DNA of 64,000 bases from Acidobacteriota bacterium. GTDB taxonomy: Bacteria > Acidobacteriota > Terriglobia > Acidiferrales > UBA7541. The first letter of the stretch is position 1, and each line of letters starts with the position of its first letter. This document shows positions 37,301 to 47,076 of this stretch, in pieces. Under the pieces are notes generated by a model. It was not told the origin of the DNA. It searched no databases and saw nothing but the letters and a program-made list of their open reading frames with translations. The stretch covers positions 108,114 through 172,113 of the forward strand of contig JABCZK010000005.1 of NCBI GenBank assembly GCA_013289695.1, in the 5' to 3' direction. Both the position numbers and the translations under genes were made by a program.

Positions 37301-39460
37301 ATGACCAACAGCGATATAACCGACCCACAATACATCTTCAACCGGCACTATTCGTGGATGCAATTCAACGAACGAGTGCTGGAAGAGGCGCGCGACGAGA
37401 AGAATCCGTTGCTCGAGCGCGTGAAGTTTCTGGCGATCACCGCGAGCAACCTGGATGAGTTCGTGGAGGTGCGCGTCGCGGGCATCCTGCAGCAGGTGGA
37501 GCACGGCAATCGCGAGCCCGGTCCGGACGGGCGCACGCCGGCGGAAGTGCTGAAGGAGCTGGCGGAAAAAATTCACAGATTCGTCAAAGCGCAGTACGAC
37601 TGCTGGCGCGAGGAGCTGCTGCCGGCGCTCCAGGCGGAATCGGTTCGCGTGGTGAGCTTGAAGAAGCTAGGTCCCGCGGCTCGCGCGCACATTGAAAATT
37701 TTTACGCAAAGTCGGCGGAGCCACTGCTGACTCCCGTGACCGTGGATCCCGCGCATCCTTTTCCGCATGTGCTGAACAAAGCACTGTGCCTGGCATTTCT
37801 GCTGAAGCGCAAACGCCGCGGCGGGCAGACCTATTTGGGAGTGGTGACGGTGCCGCGCGCGTTGCCGCGGCTGGTGCTGCTGCCCGCGAAGGATGGGACG
37901 GTCGAGTACGTGTTTCTTTCCGATGTGATTCAGGCGTTCGCGAACCGCTTGTATCACGGCTACGAAGTGCTTTCGGCGGCGGCGTTTCGCGTGACGCGCA
38001 ACAGCAATTTGTATCTGGAAGAGGAAGAATCGCGCAGCATCATGGACACCGTGGACGCGCAACTGCACCGGCGGCGCAAGGGCGAAGCGGTGCGGCTGGA
38101 GATCGAGGCGAGCGCGAATCAGGAGATTATTGACCGGCTGGTGGCGAATTTTCGGCTGGCGCCGTGGCAGATTTTTCGTGTGGACGGGCCGCCGAACCTC
38201 GCGCGCATTTCGTATCTGTACGATCAGGCGCCGCGGCCGGATTTGAAGTTCCAGCCGTTCGTGCCGCGGGAGCTGGCGCTGAAGCCCGGGGCGACTTCGC
38301 TTTTTGAGCTGATGCGCAAGCGCGATTTGCTGCTGCATCACCCGTACGATTCGTATTCGGCCGTGGTGCGGTTCATTGAGAGCGCGGCGAAAGATCCGGA
38401 CGTGCTTTCGATCAAGCAGACGCTGTACCGCACCAGCGAGAATTCGCCGATCGTGCGCGCGTTGATTGAGGCGGCGGCCAAGAAGGAAGTGGCCGTGGTG
38501 GTGGAGCTGAAGGCGCGATTTGATGAGGCTTCCAACATTCGCTGGGCGCGAAATTTGCAGGAAGCGGGCGTGCAGGTTTTTCATGGCGTCGTGGGGCTGA
38601 AAACTCACTGCAAGCTTGCTTTGATCGCGCGGCGCGAAAGCGACGGGCAAATTCGGCGGTACGCGCATCTAGGGACTGGGAATTACAATCCTTCGACTGC
38701 GCGTTACTACACAGATTTGAGTTTGCTGACGAGCGACGCGCACATCACTCACGCCGTGCATCACGTCTTTAATTACTTGACCGCCTATTCCGAGCGGCCG
38801 AACTACCAGCCGCTGTTTGTGGCGCCGCTGAACCTGGGGAAAAGCTGCCTGAAATTGATTGAGCGCGAGACGGCGCAGGCGCGGGCGGGCAGGCCGGCGT
38901 TTATTTTTGCGAAAGTGAACGCGCTGCTGGACGAAAAAACGATTCAGGCGCTGTACCGGGCTTCGCAGGCGGGCGTGCAGATCGAGCTGGTGGTGCGCGG
39001 AGCATGCGCGCTGCGGCCGGGAGTGCGGGGCATCAGCAGCCGAATACGGGTGCGCAGCGTGATTGGGCGATTTCTGGAGCACAGCCGGATTTTCGTGTTT
39101 GGAAACGGCGGGAAGACCGAGCTGTATCTGGGCAGCGCGGATTGGATGCACCGGAACATTTACGAACGCGTGGAGGTGATGTTCCACGTGCGCGATGCGG
39201 AATTGTCCAAGCAGGTGTTCGGCGAGGTGATCGAGCCGTATCTGGCGGATACGGAAAAGACCCGGATATTGCTGGCGGATGGGCGCTGGGTTCGCGCGGG
39301 AGAAGCTGGAGCCGCGTTGCACTCACGGAATGGATTTCGTTTTAATGCACAGGAATTCTTGATTGGGCTAGCGGAAGGGCGAGAGGCGATTGGCGAAGTG
39401 CCGCGGGCGCCGAGTTTTCTGAAGCTTGCTCATCCGAACAAAAGCGTTTCCTCTGTCTAG
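37301..39460 (+). CDS. ppk1: Polyphosphate kinase 1
   Basis: Reversibly makes polyphosphate from ATP. The 719-residue protein has normal family length. The N-terminal domain starts with the typical NRHYSWMQFNERVLEEA. The two catalytic histidines known from E. coli PPK1 are present as H436 (in GLKTHCKLALI, the phosphorylated one) and H594 (in FLEHSRIFVFG), and RRYAHLGTGNYNPSTARYYTD is diagnostic. It acts at the inner membrane or cytoplasm in phosphate and stress physiology. It diverges from the glycosyltransferase gene across a 200-bp gap; there is no pho or ppx gene adjacent. Confidence 0.97.
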   Translation: MTNSDITDPQYIFNRHYSWMQFNERVLEEARDEKNPLLERVKFLAITASNLDEFVEVRVAGILQQVEHGNREPGPDGRTPAEVLKELAEKIHRFVKAQYDCWREELLPALQAESVRVVSLKKLGPAARAHIENFYAKSAEPLLTPVTVDPAHPFPHVLNKALCLAFLLKRKRRGGQTYLGVVTVPRALPRLVLLPAKDGTVEYVFLSDVIQAFANRLYHGYEVLSAAAFRVTRNSNLYLEEEESRSIMDTVDAQLHRRRKGEAVRLEIEASANQEIIDRLVANFRLAPWQIFRVDGPPNLARISYLYDQAPRPDLKFQPFVPRELALKPGATSLFELMRKRDLLLHHPYDSYSAVVRFIESAAKDPDVLSIKQTLYRTSENSPIVRALIEAAAKKEVAVVVELKARFDEASNIRWARNLQEAGVQVFHGVVGLKTHCKLALIARRESDGQIRRYAHLGTGNYNPSTARYYTDLSLLTSDAHITHAVHHVFNYLTAYSERPNYQPLFVAPLNLGKSCLKLIERETAQARAGRPAFIFAKVNALLDEKTIQALYRASQAGVQIELVVRGACALRPGVRGISSRIRVRSVIGRFLEHSRIFVFGNGGKTELYLGSADWMHRNIYERVEVMFHVRDAELSKQVFGEVIEPYLADTEKTRILLADGRWVRAGEAGAALHSRNGFRFNAQEFLIGLAEGREAIGEVPRAPSFLKLAHPNKSVSSV

Positions 39461-39542
39461 GTTCTGGCGGCGCTGAACATTCATTCCCTGGCGCTCCGAA
39501 CTTTCCCGAGTACTCCAAACTTTCGCCGTATAATCGCAGGCC

Positions 39543-41183
39543 ATGGAAGAAGGAATTTTTCAGCGCGCCGTGAACTGGCTGCTGGGGCCGGAGCCAATCA
39601 CCGAGAAACGGCCGGGACACTTGTGGCCGCGCTGGATTTTTCTGCGTGCACTGGGACTGATTTATTTTTCCGCGTTTTATTCGCTGCTCTTCCAGATCAA
39701 GGGCCTGATCGGGCCGAGCGGAATCCTGCCCGCAGCGGATTATCTGCAAGCCGTGCATACGACGCTGCACTTGCAGAGCTTCTGGACCGTGCCGACTTTG
39801 CTGTGGTTTGGTGCGAGCAACGGCGCATTGATGACGCTGTGCTGGGTGGGGCTGGTTGCGTCGCTGCTGGTGACGCTGAATCTGTGGCCGCGCGCGTCGC
39901 TGCTGATCTGTTTTCTGTGCTTTGTTTCGTTTGTCAGCGCGGCACGGGATTTTTCGGGGTATCAGTCCGACGGCATGCTGCTGGAGGCGGGATTCATCGC
40001 GCTATTTTTCGCGCCGGCGGGTTTGCGGCCGGGGTTGGGAGTGGAGAATCCACCTTCGCGCGTTAGCCTTTTCCTGCTGCAGTGGGAATGGTTCCGAATT
40101 TATTTCGAATCGGGCGTAGCGAAAATCGGAAGTGGCGACCTGGCGTGGCGGCAATTTACCGCGATGGACGATTACTACCAGAACGGCCCGCTGCCCACGT
40201 GGATCGGATGGTACGTACAGCACCTGCCGCACTGGTTTCACGCAGCGGCGACGTTTTACACGCTGGTGACGGAACTACTGATCGTGTGGATGCTGTTTCT
40301 GCCGAGGCGATTTCGCGTGGCGTGCTTTTTTATTGTGACGCCGTTCGAGATTTCGATCATTGCCACGGCGAATTATACGTTTCTGAATTATCTGGTTTTG
40401 CTGCTGGGAGTGCTGCTGCTGGACGACCGCTTTCTGGAATGGATTTTGCCGTTGCGGTTCCGTGAATGGATTCGCAGCAAGAGTGCGTTGGGTTCGACGG
40501 GTGCTGCCGGAGCTGTAGCAGGAGCGCCGGAACGCTTGAGCGCTCGCGCGGAATGGCGCGAAAGATTTACGCCGCTGCGCAGGGCGTTCGCGGGCTTGTG
40601 TCTTGGATTGGTTTTCTATTCCACGACAGCGCTGCTGCTGTGGATGTTCATACCCGGACTGCCGTTGCCCGAAGCGCCGGTGCGGGCGCTCGAGCCATTT
40701 CGCATCGCGAATTCTTATGGGCTATTTGCGGTGATGACGCACGAGCGTTACGAGATCGAATTTCAGGGCACGCTGGACGGAAAAACGTGGACCGCGTATC
40801 CGTTTCGTTACAAGCCGCAGGCGATTAACGAGGCGCCGGGGATTTACGCCCCGTATCAACCGCGCTTCGAATGGAATTTGTGGTTCGCATCACTGGGGCC
40901 GTGGCAACAATCGCGTTTTGTGGTGTGGACGGAGGAGCGTCTGCTGAAAAATGAGCCGGACGTGCTGGCGCTGTTTGCGAGCAATCCATTCGCGATCGCG
41001 CCGCCGCGAGAAGTGCGCGCGATCAAGTATCAATACTGGTTTACGGATTTGCGGACCAAACGCGATACGGGAAACTGGTGGAGACGCGAAGATCTGGGGC
41101 AATATGCGCCGGCGCTGGAGCGCGAAGCGGACGGAAAGATCGCGGTGCTTGATTTGGCGCCAGGCGAGCTTGACCAGCCTTGA
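39543..41183 (+). CDS. Lipase maturation factor family membrane protein
   Basis: 546 residues, homologous in pattern to LMF1/LMF2. Features include several membrane helices in the first 330 residues, the conserved stretch SGYQSDGMLLEAGFIALFFAP, and LLQWEWFRIYFESGVAKIGSGDLAWRQFTAMDDYYQNGPLPTW with its WRxFTAMxxHYxxQPLP-type signature. A soluble C-terminal domain (IEFQGTLDGKTWTAYPFRYKP) follows. In animals LMF1 helps lipases fold in the ER; the bacterial role is unknown, perhaps a periplasm-facing folding or lipid-related function. It follows ppk1 by 82 bp and may be cotranscribed. Confidence 0.88.
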   Translation: MEEGIFQRAVNWLLGPEPITEKRPGHLWPRWIFLRALGLIYFSAFYSLLFQIKGLIGPSGILPAADYLQAVHTTLHLQSFWTVPTLLWFGASNGALMTLCWVGLVASLLVTLNLWPRASLLICFLCFVSFVSAARDFSGYQSDGMLLEAGFIALFFAPAGLRPGLGVENPPSRVSLFLLQWEWFRIYFESGVAKIGSGDLAWRQFTAMDDYYQNGPLPTWIGWYVQHLPHWFHAAATFYTLVTELLIVWMLFLPRRFRVACFFIVTPFEISIIATANYTFLNYLVLLLGVLLLDDRFLEWILPLRFREWIRSKSALGSTGAAGAVAGAPERLSARAEWRERFTPLRRAFAGLCLGLVFYSTTALLLWMFIPGLPLPEAPVRALEPFRIANSYGLFAVMTHERYEIEFQGTLDGKTWTAYPFRYKPQAINEAPGIYAPYQPRFEWNLWFASLGPWQQSRFVVWTEERLLKNEPDVLALFASNPFAIAPPREVRAIKYQYWFTDLRTKRDTGNWWRREDLGQYAPALEREADGKIAVLDLAPGELDQP

Positions 41184-41269
41184 GATGCTTTGCTGCTGAA
41201 AAATCGTGCGGCGTATGGAAAGCAAGTTTTGCCACGCGCGCGCAAATCCGTTAGCCTGTGCGGGGCCGT

Positions 41270-43963
41270 ATGACACCAAGCCAACGCCATTCCGACGAAC
41301 CACGAGAAGCGACCATCGCGGACGAAGTTACTCCGGAGCTGGTACTGGCGCATCTCGCGACACTTTCGCAGCCCGCGAGCATCCGGCACATCGCGCACGG
41401 CATGGAGTTGAAACATCGCGGGCGGCGCTATTTGCCACGGGTGCTGCAGAAGCTGAAGAAGCATGGCGAAGTGGAAGAAACTCAGGGCGGAAGATTCCGG
41501 CTGGCTGGGACGAAGCACGCGAAGAAAGAAGCGGCGGGACAAGCTGCCGCGGCGAAACGCGTCCACGTCGCGAATGCTGTGGCAGCTGGTGCGTCACCGG
41601 AGCAAGAGACGCCGAGTGCGGGAGCGGTTGACGACGGGGATGCCGCGGCTGGTAGTGCGCAGCGCGCGGCATCAGGTGCGAAATCAAATATCACATCGGG
41701 GCGCGGACGAGATCCGAATCTGGTGTCGGGGAGAATTGTGGCGCATCGCGACGGCTACGCTTTTCTGGTGCCGGATTCGCCGATGCCGCGCGTCGAAGGA
41801 GATTTATTTATTGGGCGCGATGGGTTGGGCGATGCGATGCACGGCGATCGTGTGCTGGCACGCATCGAGCGGCGGCGGGCTGACGGCCGGGCGGAAGGCC
41901 GCGTAGTGCAGATTGTGGAGCGCGAGCACCCGACGATCGTGGGATTGTTCCGCTACGGGCCGCACGGAAACGTGGTGCTGCCTTACGACGTGCGCATCCT
42001 CCATGAAGTGATCATTCCGCCGGGCGCGGAGCTGACGCCGGAGCTGCGGCAAAAAGTTGGCGGCGCTGCTAGCGGCGTTGGGGCCCCCGTGAACAGCCGA
42101 ACGCGTTATCCGGAATTGGATGGCGCGGTAGTTAACGTGGAGCTCACGCGTTTTCCGAAAGGCGGGCTGGCACCGGCGGGACGCGTGATTGAAATTCTAG
42201 GACGGCCGGGCGAAATCGGCGTGGATGTCGAAATCATTATTCGTAAGCATCATCTGCCGAACATTTTTCCGGACGAAGTGCAACGGGAAGCGCGTGCGAC
42301 GCAAGCGCAGGTCACCGAGAGCGATCTTATGGGGCGGCGCGACTTCCGGGAATTGCCGATCGTGACCATTGACGGCGAAACGGCGCGAGATTTTGATGAT
42401 GCGGTACACGTGACGGCTCTGCCGAACGGCCACTACGAATTGCAGGTGCATATCGCGGATGTGGCGCATTACGTCGCGCGGGGCTCGGGACTGGATCGAG
42501 AGGCGCGGTTGCGCGGCACGTCTGTGTATTTTCCCAATCGCGCGGTGCCCATGTTGCCGGAGGAGCTATCCAACGGGATTTGTTCGCTGAATCCGAAAGT
42601 GGACCGGCTGGTGATGAGCGTGGTGATGGAACTGGATGGAGCGGCCAAATTGCTGCGGGCCGAATTCTTTCAGGGAATGATCCGCTCCGCGGAGCGGATG
42701 ACGTACACGAACGTCAACAAGGTGATCGAAGGCGATGCGGAAATGACGGCGCGGTATGCGCCGCTGGTGAGCGAGTTCCGGAGAATGAAGGAGCTGGCGT
42801 TACTGCTGAACCAGCGGCGGCGCGCGCGAGGCTCGATCGATTTCGATTTGCCGGAAGCGGTGATCGAATTTGACGATGAAGGCCGGATGTTGAGCATCGT
42901 GCGCAGTGAACGGAACATCGCGCACCGTTTGATCGAGGAGTTCATGTTGGCGGCGAACGAAGCCGTCGCGGAATATCTGGAGAAGCGCGGCGTGGCTTCG
43001 CTGCATCGCGTGCACGAGAAGCCCGATCCGAAGAAAGTGCTGGAGTTCGAGGAGTTGGCTCACGCGTTTGGATATTCGCTGGGGGTGGAGGATTTGGCGG
43101 AGCGGCGCGTGACGGTGCGGCATGGACGCGCGCGTCCGCAAGCACGAGAGGGGCACGCAAGCGGCGGGCGAGGCGGACGTGGACGCATGGGGCCGATGCG
43201 TGTGACCATGCCGGCAGCGGAGGAAGTGGACATACGGCCGCAGCATTACCAGCGGTTGACGGAAAAGATCGCGGGCAAACCGGAAGAGCGGATACTTTCC
43301 TACCTGATGCTGCGTTCGCTGAAGCAGGCGCGCTACGCGGTGGACGTGCTGGGACATTTTGCATTGGCAACGAAGGAATATACGCATTTCACTTCGCCGA
43401 TCCGGCGCTATCCAGATTTGATCGTGCATCGGGCGCTGAAATGGGCGCTGGAAAATCCGGACGTGGCGCCGCTGCGCGCGAGCGTACCGAATGCGCGCAA
43501 CGGGAAAGAGGAAACGGTGGCGGTGCTGGGGCCGTATCGTCGCGTGGAATTGCAGGACATCGCCGCGGAGAGTTCGGAAGCGGAGCGCAGAGCCGATGCG
43601 GCGGAGCGCGAATTGCTGGAATGGAAGACGGCGCAGTTCATGGAAGGCCATCTGGGCGAGGAATATTCGGCGCTGATCATTTCGGTGCAGAAGTTTGGAT
43701 TTTTTGTGGAGCTGGTGGAACTTTTCGTGGAAGGCTTGGTGAGCATTGACCGGTTGGAGGAATTTACCGGGCAAAGATGCGCGTATCACGACCGCGACCA
43801 TTCGATTGTTTGTGAGCCGTATCGCGGTTCACGCCGAGGCGGCGGAGCGAGGCGGACATTTCGGTTAGGGGATCGCGTGCGGGTGCGGGCGGAGCGGATT
43901 GACCCTTTCCGGCATCGCGTGGAGTTTTCGCTGATCGAGGACGCTGCCAGCGATCGTAGTTGA
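41270..43963 (+). CDS. rnr: Ribonuclease R
   Basis: 3'-5' exoribonuclease of the RNB family that degrades structured RNA. I use ATG 41270; a GTG at 41258 is an alternative. The roughly 897-residue product has an N-terminal winged-helix domain (about 20-80) and an Ala-rich linker (about 85-150) longer than usual. Cold-shock-type OB folds precede the RNB catalytic domain with DGETARDFDDAV, and the C-terminal S1 domain is at about 800-890. A Gly/Arg-rich insertion (ARPQAREGHASGGRGGRGRMG) lies within the RNB domain, an uncommon place for a flexible basic loop. Confidence 0.95.
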   Translation: MTPSQRHSDEPREATIADEVTPELVLAHLATLSQPASIRHIAHGMELKHRGRRYLPRVLQKLKKHGEVEETQGGRFRLAGTKHAKKEAAGQAAAAKRVHVANAVAAGASPEQETPSAGAVDDGDAAAGSAQRAASGAKSNITSGRGRDPNLVSGRIVAHRDGYAFLVPDSPMPRVEGDLFIGRDGLGDAMHGDRVLARIERRRADGRAEGRVVQIVEREHPTIVGLFRYGPHGNVVLPYDVRILHEVIIPPGAELTPELRQKVGGAASGVGAPVNSRTRYPELDGAVVNVELTRFPKGGLAPAGRVIEILGRPGEIGVDVEIIIRKHHLPNIFPDEVQREARATQAQVTESDLMGRRDFRELPIVTIDGETARDFDDAVHVTALPNGHYELQVHIADVAHYVARGSGLDREARLRGTSVYFPNRAVPMLPEELSNGICSLNPKVDRLVMSVVMELDGAAKLLRAEFFQGMIRSAERMTYTNVNKVIEGDAEMTARYAPLVSEFRRMKELALLLNQRRRARGSIDFDLPEAVIEFDDEGRMLSIVRSERNIAHRLIEEFMLAANEAVAEYLEKRGVASLHRVHEKPDPKKVLEFEELAHAFGYSLGVEDLAERRVTVRHGRARPQAREGHASGGRGGRGRMGPMRVTMPAAEEVDIRPQHYQRLTEKIAGKPEERILSYLMLRSLKQARYAVDVLGHFALATKEYTHFTSPIRRYPDLIVHRALKWALENPDVAPLRASVPNARNGKEETVAVLGPYRRVELQDIAAESSEAERRADAAERELLEWKTAQFMEGHLGEEYSALIISVQKFGFFVELVELFVEGLVSIDRLEEFTGQRCAYHDRDHSIVCEPYRGSRRGGGARRTFRLGDRVRVRAERIDPFRHRVEFSLIEDAASDRS

Positions 43964-43980
43964 TACTGCGGAGGTGGCAA

Positions 43981-44334
43981 ATGGCGACGAGACAATGTCC
44001 TAATTGCGGGGCGGCGATGCCGGCGGGAAGAGTTGCCGCGTATTCTTATGATTTGGTTTGCGCGAGTTGCCAGCATCCGCTGGCAATTTCCGAGCTCAGT
44101 CGAACTTTTGCGGCATTCGCGGGGCTGGCTGCGGGAGCGATCGTGTGGTGGATTGCGACGCTGAGATTTGCAAGCGAGCCGGGAGCGCTGGGCTGGGTGT
44201 GGCCGGTGTTTCTCGCCTATCTGGCGACCAGCGCGGTGGCGGCATTGACGTTGATGCTGGCGGGCACTTTGCAATTAAGAACAGGCGATCCCGCGCCGCA
44301 GCACGAAAGGGTTACGCATCAAATACCACATTAA
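43981..44334 (+). CDS. Zinc-ribbon membrane protein
   Basis: Function unknown. The start at 43981 has GGAGG five to six bases upstream, just after the rnr stop. The 117-residue protein has two CxxC pairs (CPNCG at 6-10; CASCQ near 28-32) forming a zinc ribbon, then two hydrophobic helices (about 45-62 and 73-95) and a polar tail. Proximity (17 bp after rnr) suggests cotranscription. Confidence 0.75.
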   Translation: MATRQCPNCGAAMPAGRVAAYSYDLVCASCQHPLAISELSRTFAAFAGLAAGAIVWWIATLRFASEPGALGWVWPVFLAYLATSAVAALTLMLAGTLQLRTGDPAPQHERVTHQIPH

Positions 44335-44422
44335 TAACACTACGTGATTTATTTATTGATTTGTATATACTGCCGCAGTTACCGCGTAGGCTGACGTTCG
44401 TTATTCGGCCGACTGAGGTGGA

Positions 44423-44677
44423 ATGGCACGATACTCCGCACTGCTGGGCAAGCGCGTAGAAGCGCATTATCGCGCGGGAGATATGCAGCTCTCGACGACT
44501 GGGACGTTGGCGTCCGACACCGGCAAAGTGATTTTCGTCGAGGAGCATTTTTCGTCGGGCGGAAAAGAGAAAACGATGCGCGTGGAAATTCCCTATTCCT
44601 ACGTGATACGGCTGGCTGAGGTGCGCGACGAGGCCGCCCGCCCACCGGGCGTGCCGAAGTCCACGAAGAAGAAATAA
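44423..44677 (+). CDS. Small conserved-looking protein, beta-rich
   Basis: 84 residues; I cannot name a family with certainty. The sequence MARYSALLGKRVEAHYRAGD followed by TTGTLASDTGKVIFVEEHF and RVEIPYSYVIRLAE suggests a small all-beta barrel with a basic Lys-rich tail. An AT-rich segment upstream (44330-44380) probably contains its promoter, and GAGGTGGA lies just ahead of the ATG. It is free-standing between the zinc-ribbon gene and the dehydrogenase gene. Confidence 0.7.
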   Translation: MARYSALLGKRVEAHYRAGDMQLSTTGTLASDTGKVIFVEEHFSSGGKEKTMRVEIPYSYVIRLAEVRDEAARPPGVPKSTKKK

Positions 44678-44802
44678 CGTCGCCGCCGGAGAAGTTCCCG
44701 CCTCGTGTTTCGCAACCCGCTCGAGAAACCTGAAATCTCACGGTCCATTCGCATTTGTGTGTCCGCGCGGGTATATTTTTGTCCAGGTTTGGGAGGCGCG
44801 AA

Positions 44803-45678
44803 ATGAAAGCGACGGTTGGATTGATTGGGCTGGGACTGATGGGCAAGCCGATGGGGCGCAATCTGCTGAAGGCGGGATTTCCGCTGGTGGTATGGAATCG
44901 TACGGCGGCGCGGGCGCAGGACTTGGTCAGCGAAGGCGCGAAGCTCGCGGCGAATCCGCGCGAGACAGCGGCGGCCGCGGATGTGTTGATCTCCATCGTG
45001 AGCGATCCGCCGGCGTTGGAAGAAGTGTTGTGGGGCGCACAGGGTGCGATGGGTGGATTGCGTCGCGGAAGCATTTATATGGATTCGAGCACGATTTCGC
45101 CGGAGCTGGCGCGACGGGTGGCGGGGGCGTGCGGCGAACGCGGAGTGGATTTTCTAGACGCGCCGGTGACGGGCGGAGACTGGGGCGCGAAGAAAGGCGA
45201 GCTGGTGTTCATGATTGGCGGGAAGGCGGAGGTCCTGGAGCGCGCGCGGCCGGTGCTGGAAGTGCTGGGGAAGAAATTTTTCTTGCTGGGACCGAACGGG
45301 GCTGGACAGACAGTGAAGCTGGCGATGAATTTGATTTTGGCGTTGGAGGTGGAGGCGTTGGCGGAGGCGCTGGCGCTGGCTACTGCAGCGGGCGTGGCGG
45401 GCGAGAAGTTGGTGGAAGTGATGCAATCGAGCATGGCGCGAGCTGGAGTGCTGGATGTGAAAGCGCCGCTGATGTTGAAGAAGGAATATGCGGCGAGTTT
45501 TCCGTTGCGGCTGATGCACAAGGATATGCGGCTGGCATTGGAGCTGGCGCGGCAGCAGGGGGTTAGTTTGCCGGCGGCCGCTGCTGCGTATGGGACGTAC
45601 AGCGCGGTGAAAGATGCGTCGAAGGATGATCCGGATTACTCGGCGGTGGCGCGATTTTGGAGCAAGGGCGCAGGTTGA
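44803..45678 (+). CDS. 3-hydroxyisobutyrate dehydrogenase family (beta-hydroxyacid dehydrogenase)
   Basis: NAD(P)-dependent oxidoreductase of a small hydroxyacid or semialdehyde (family includes MmsB, GarR and glyoxylate/succinic semialdehyde reductases). The start at 44803 has GGGAGG upstream. The 291-residue product has the Rossmann motif GLIGLGLMGKPM near the start, the substrate signature FLDAPVTGGDWGAKKGEL (DxPVSGG type), and the catalytic Lys in GAGQTVKLAMN. Substrate cannot be fixed by sequence alone. It is convergent with the next gene, with only two bases between the stops. Confidence 0.9.
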   Translation: MKATVGLIGLGLMGKPMGRNLLKAGFPLVVWNRTAARAQDLVSEGAKLAANPRETAAAADVLISIVSDPPALEEVLWGAQGAMGGLRRGSIYMDSSTISPELARRVAGACGERGVDFLDAPVTGGDWGAKKGELVFMIGGKAEVLERARPVLEVLGKKFFLLGPNGAGQTVKLAMNLILALEVEALAEALALATAAGVAGEKLVEVMQSSMARAGVLDVKAPLMLKKEYAASFPLRLMHKDMRLALELARQQGVSLPAAAAAYGTYSAVKDASKDDPDYSAVARFWSKGAG

Positions 45679-45680
45679 GG

Positions 45681-46694
45681 TCAGGGTTTGGCGTTGGGTG
45701 GGAAAAAAGTGAGGGGAAGTTCGCGCGAGGTGCGCAGGCCGGCGTTGGCGGCGAGGATTGCGGGGATGGAATTGACGACGACGGCGGCGGTGGCGACGTC
45801 GCCGTGCGTGCCGCCGGGGATCGTCAGCGTGAGGTGCGGTTCACCTTTTAGCACGACGGTGTCGGCGGGATGGCGGGCGCCGACGTACATTTTTAGCTCC
45901 ATGAAGATTTTCTCTTTGCCGGCGGAGGTGCCGCGCGCGATTTGATGCACGCCGGCGACTTGTCCCGACGCAACCGCTAGAAATTCCGTCGTGATTGTCT
46001 CATCCGCGATTACCGGCTCGATGGTTTCGGAAATATCGTCGAGAGCAAACCCCAGGCCATCGGCCACCATGGCGATGGATTCCGGCAGGCCGTGATGTTT
46101 GATGACGCCGGCAGCGACCTGCGCGTGAAATTCTTCAGGCGTCATGCCAGCGCCGATTTTTTTCTGGAGGGGGAGGCGCCGCTTGGAAGCGTCCACGATG
46201 CGCACGGCACTGAGCCAATCAATGCGCTGCGCGACGGCGCTGAGTGTGAGCGCGAGCTTGTCCATCACGAAGCCGGGATTCACCCCGGTGCCGACGAGCG
46301 CGACGCCTTCTTCTTTTGCCGCGGCGTCTAGTTTTTGGGAAAGCTCGGGATGTTTGCGGAAGGGATAGGCGAGTTCTTCGCAGGTGGAAACGATGCAGCA
46401 ACCCGCCGAGATGCATTCAAGAAGTTGATCCATCACGCTGGTGAGGTAGGAAGAGGTGGAGTGGACGATTACGTCCAGCGGCTTTTCGCGCACGGCTCTT
46501 GCGTCCGGCGAAACCACGACGCTCCAGGGCGCATCAGGCGCGCCGACGACTTCGCCTAGATCGCGGCCGGCTTTGGCGGGGTCTTTGTCGATCGCCCCGA
46601 TGATTTCGAGCGAATCTTTTTGGCGCATCAGGCGGACGATGGAAGAACCGATGGGGCCGAGGCCGTATTGGGCGACGCGGATTTTCTTTTTCAC
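45681..46694 (-). CDS. Dihydrodipicolinate reductase-like / 2,4-diaminopentanoate dehydrogenase family protein
   Basis: 337 residues with an N-terminal NAD(P)-binding Rossmann fold (VAQYGLGPIGSSIVR at residues 7-21) and the DapB-type order VIVHSTSSYL, then ALVGTGVNPGFVMDKL. The C-terminal domain, however, matches the longer 2,4-diaminopentanoate dehydrogenase-like group better than genuine DapB (about 250 residues). It may act on an amino acid or diamine derivative. No lysine or ornithine catabolic genes surround it. Confidence 0.82.
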   Translation of the reverse strand: MKKKIRVAQYGLGPIGSSIVRLMRQKDSLEIIGAIDKDPAKAGRDLGEVVGAPDAPWSVVVSPDARAVREKPLDVIVHSTSSYLTSVMDQLLECISAGCCIVSTCEELAYPFRKHPELSQKLDAAAKEEGVALVGTGVNPGFVMDKLALTLSAVAQRIDWLSAVRIVDASKRRLPLQKKIGAGMTPEEFHAQVAAGVIKHHGLPESIAMVADGLGFALDDISETIEPVIADETITTEFLAVASGQVAGVHQIARGTSAGKEKIFMELKMYVGARHPADTVVLKGEPHLTLTIPGGTHGDVATAAVVVNSIPAILAANAGLRTSRELPLTFFPPNAKP

Positions 46695-47076
46695 GATGCA
46701 GTTCCTGGGTGGTGCAAGGAGCCATTACGTTAAAGGGTTAGCGGGCGGACTGCAACCGAATTTGCGGTGAATTTGCGGTGATTGCGAGGCGCGCGCAAGC
46801 AGGGGCGTCCTGGCGTCAACAAACCGCGGGCGCGAGCCGCGCTGACGTGGCTGTCGTCGTGGCGAGCTGGGGCGCAGCGAGCAGCGCCCCTGCCGAGCGA
46901 TTAGCGTGCTGGGCGGTGCAGCACACTAAACTGCTCCGCTAGGAAAACCCAGTCAAAGGCGCCCACCTGAAGGTGGCCGCTACAGAGTCAATACCTGAGC
47001 CTGCACGTACTCTGCTGCCAGCCTTAGCGCATCCCGAATTCGCAGCACGTGTCTCGTCGTCGGTTGAGCCGACCTT
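46695..47076. other. Intergenic region with dispersed repeats
   Basis: 382 bp between the tricorn-like gene and the DapB-like gene. It contains a family C copy (46867-46894) and a GGCGCCCACCTGAAGGTGGCCGCTAC element (46959-46984). No gene is seen; the stretch should include the promoter of the DapB-like gene. Confidence 0.5.
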
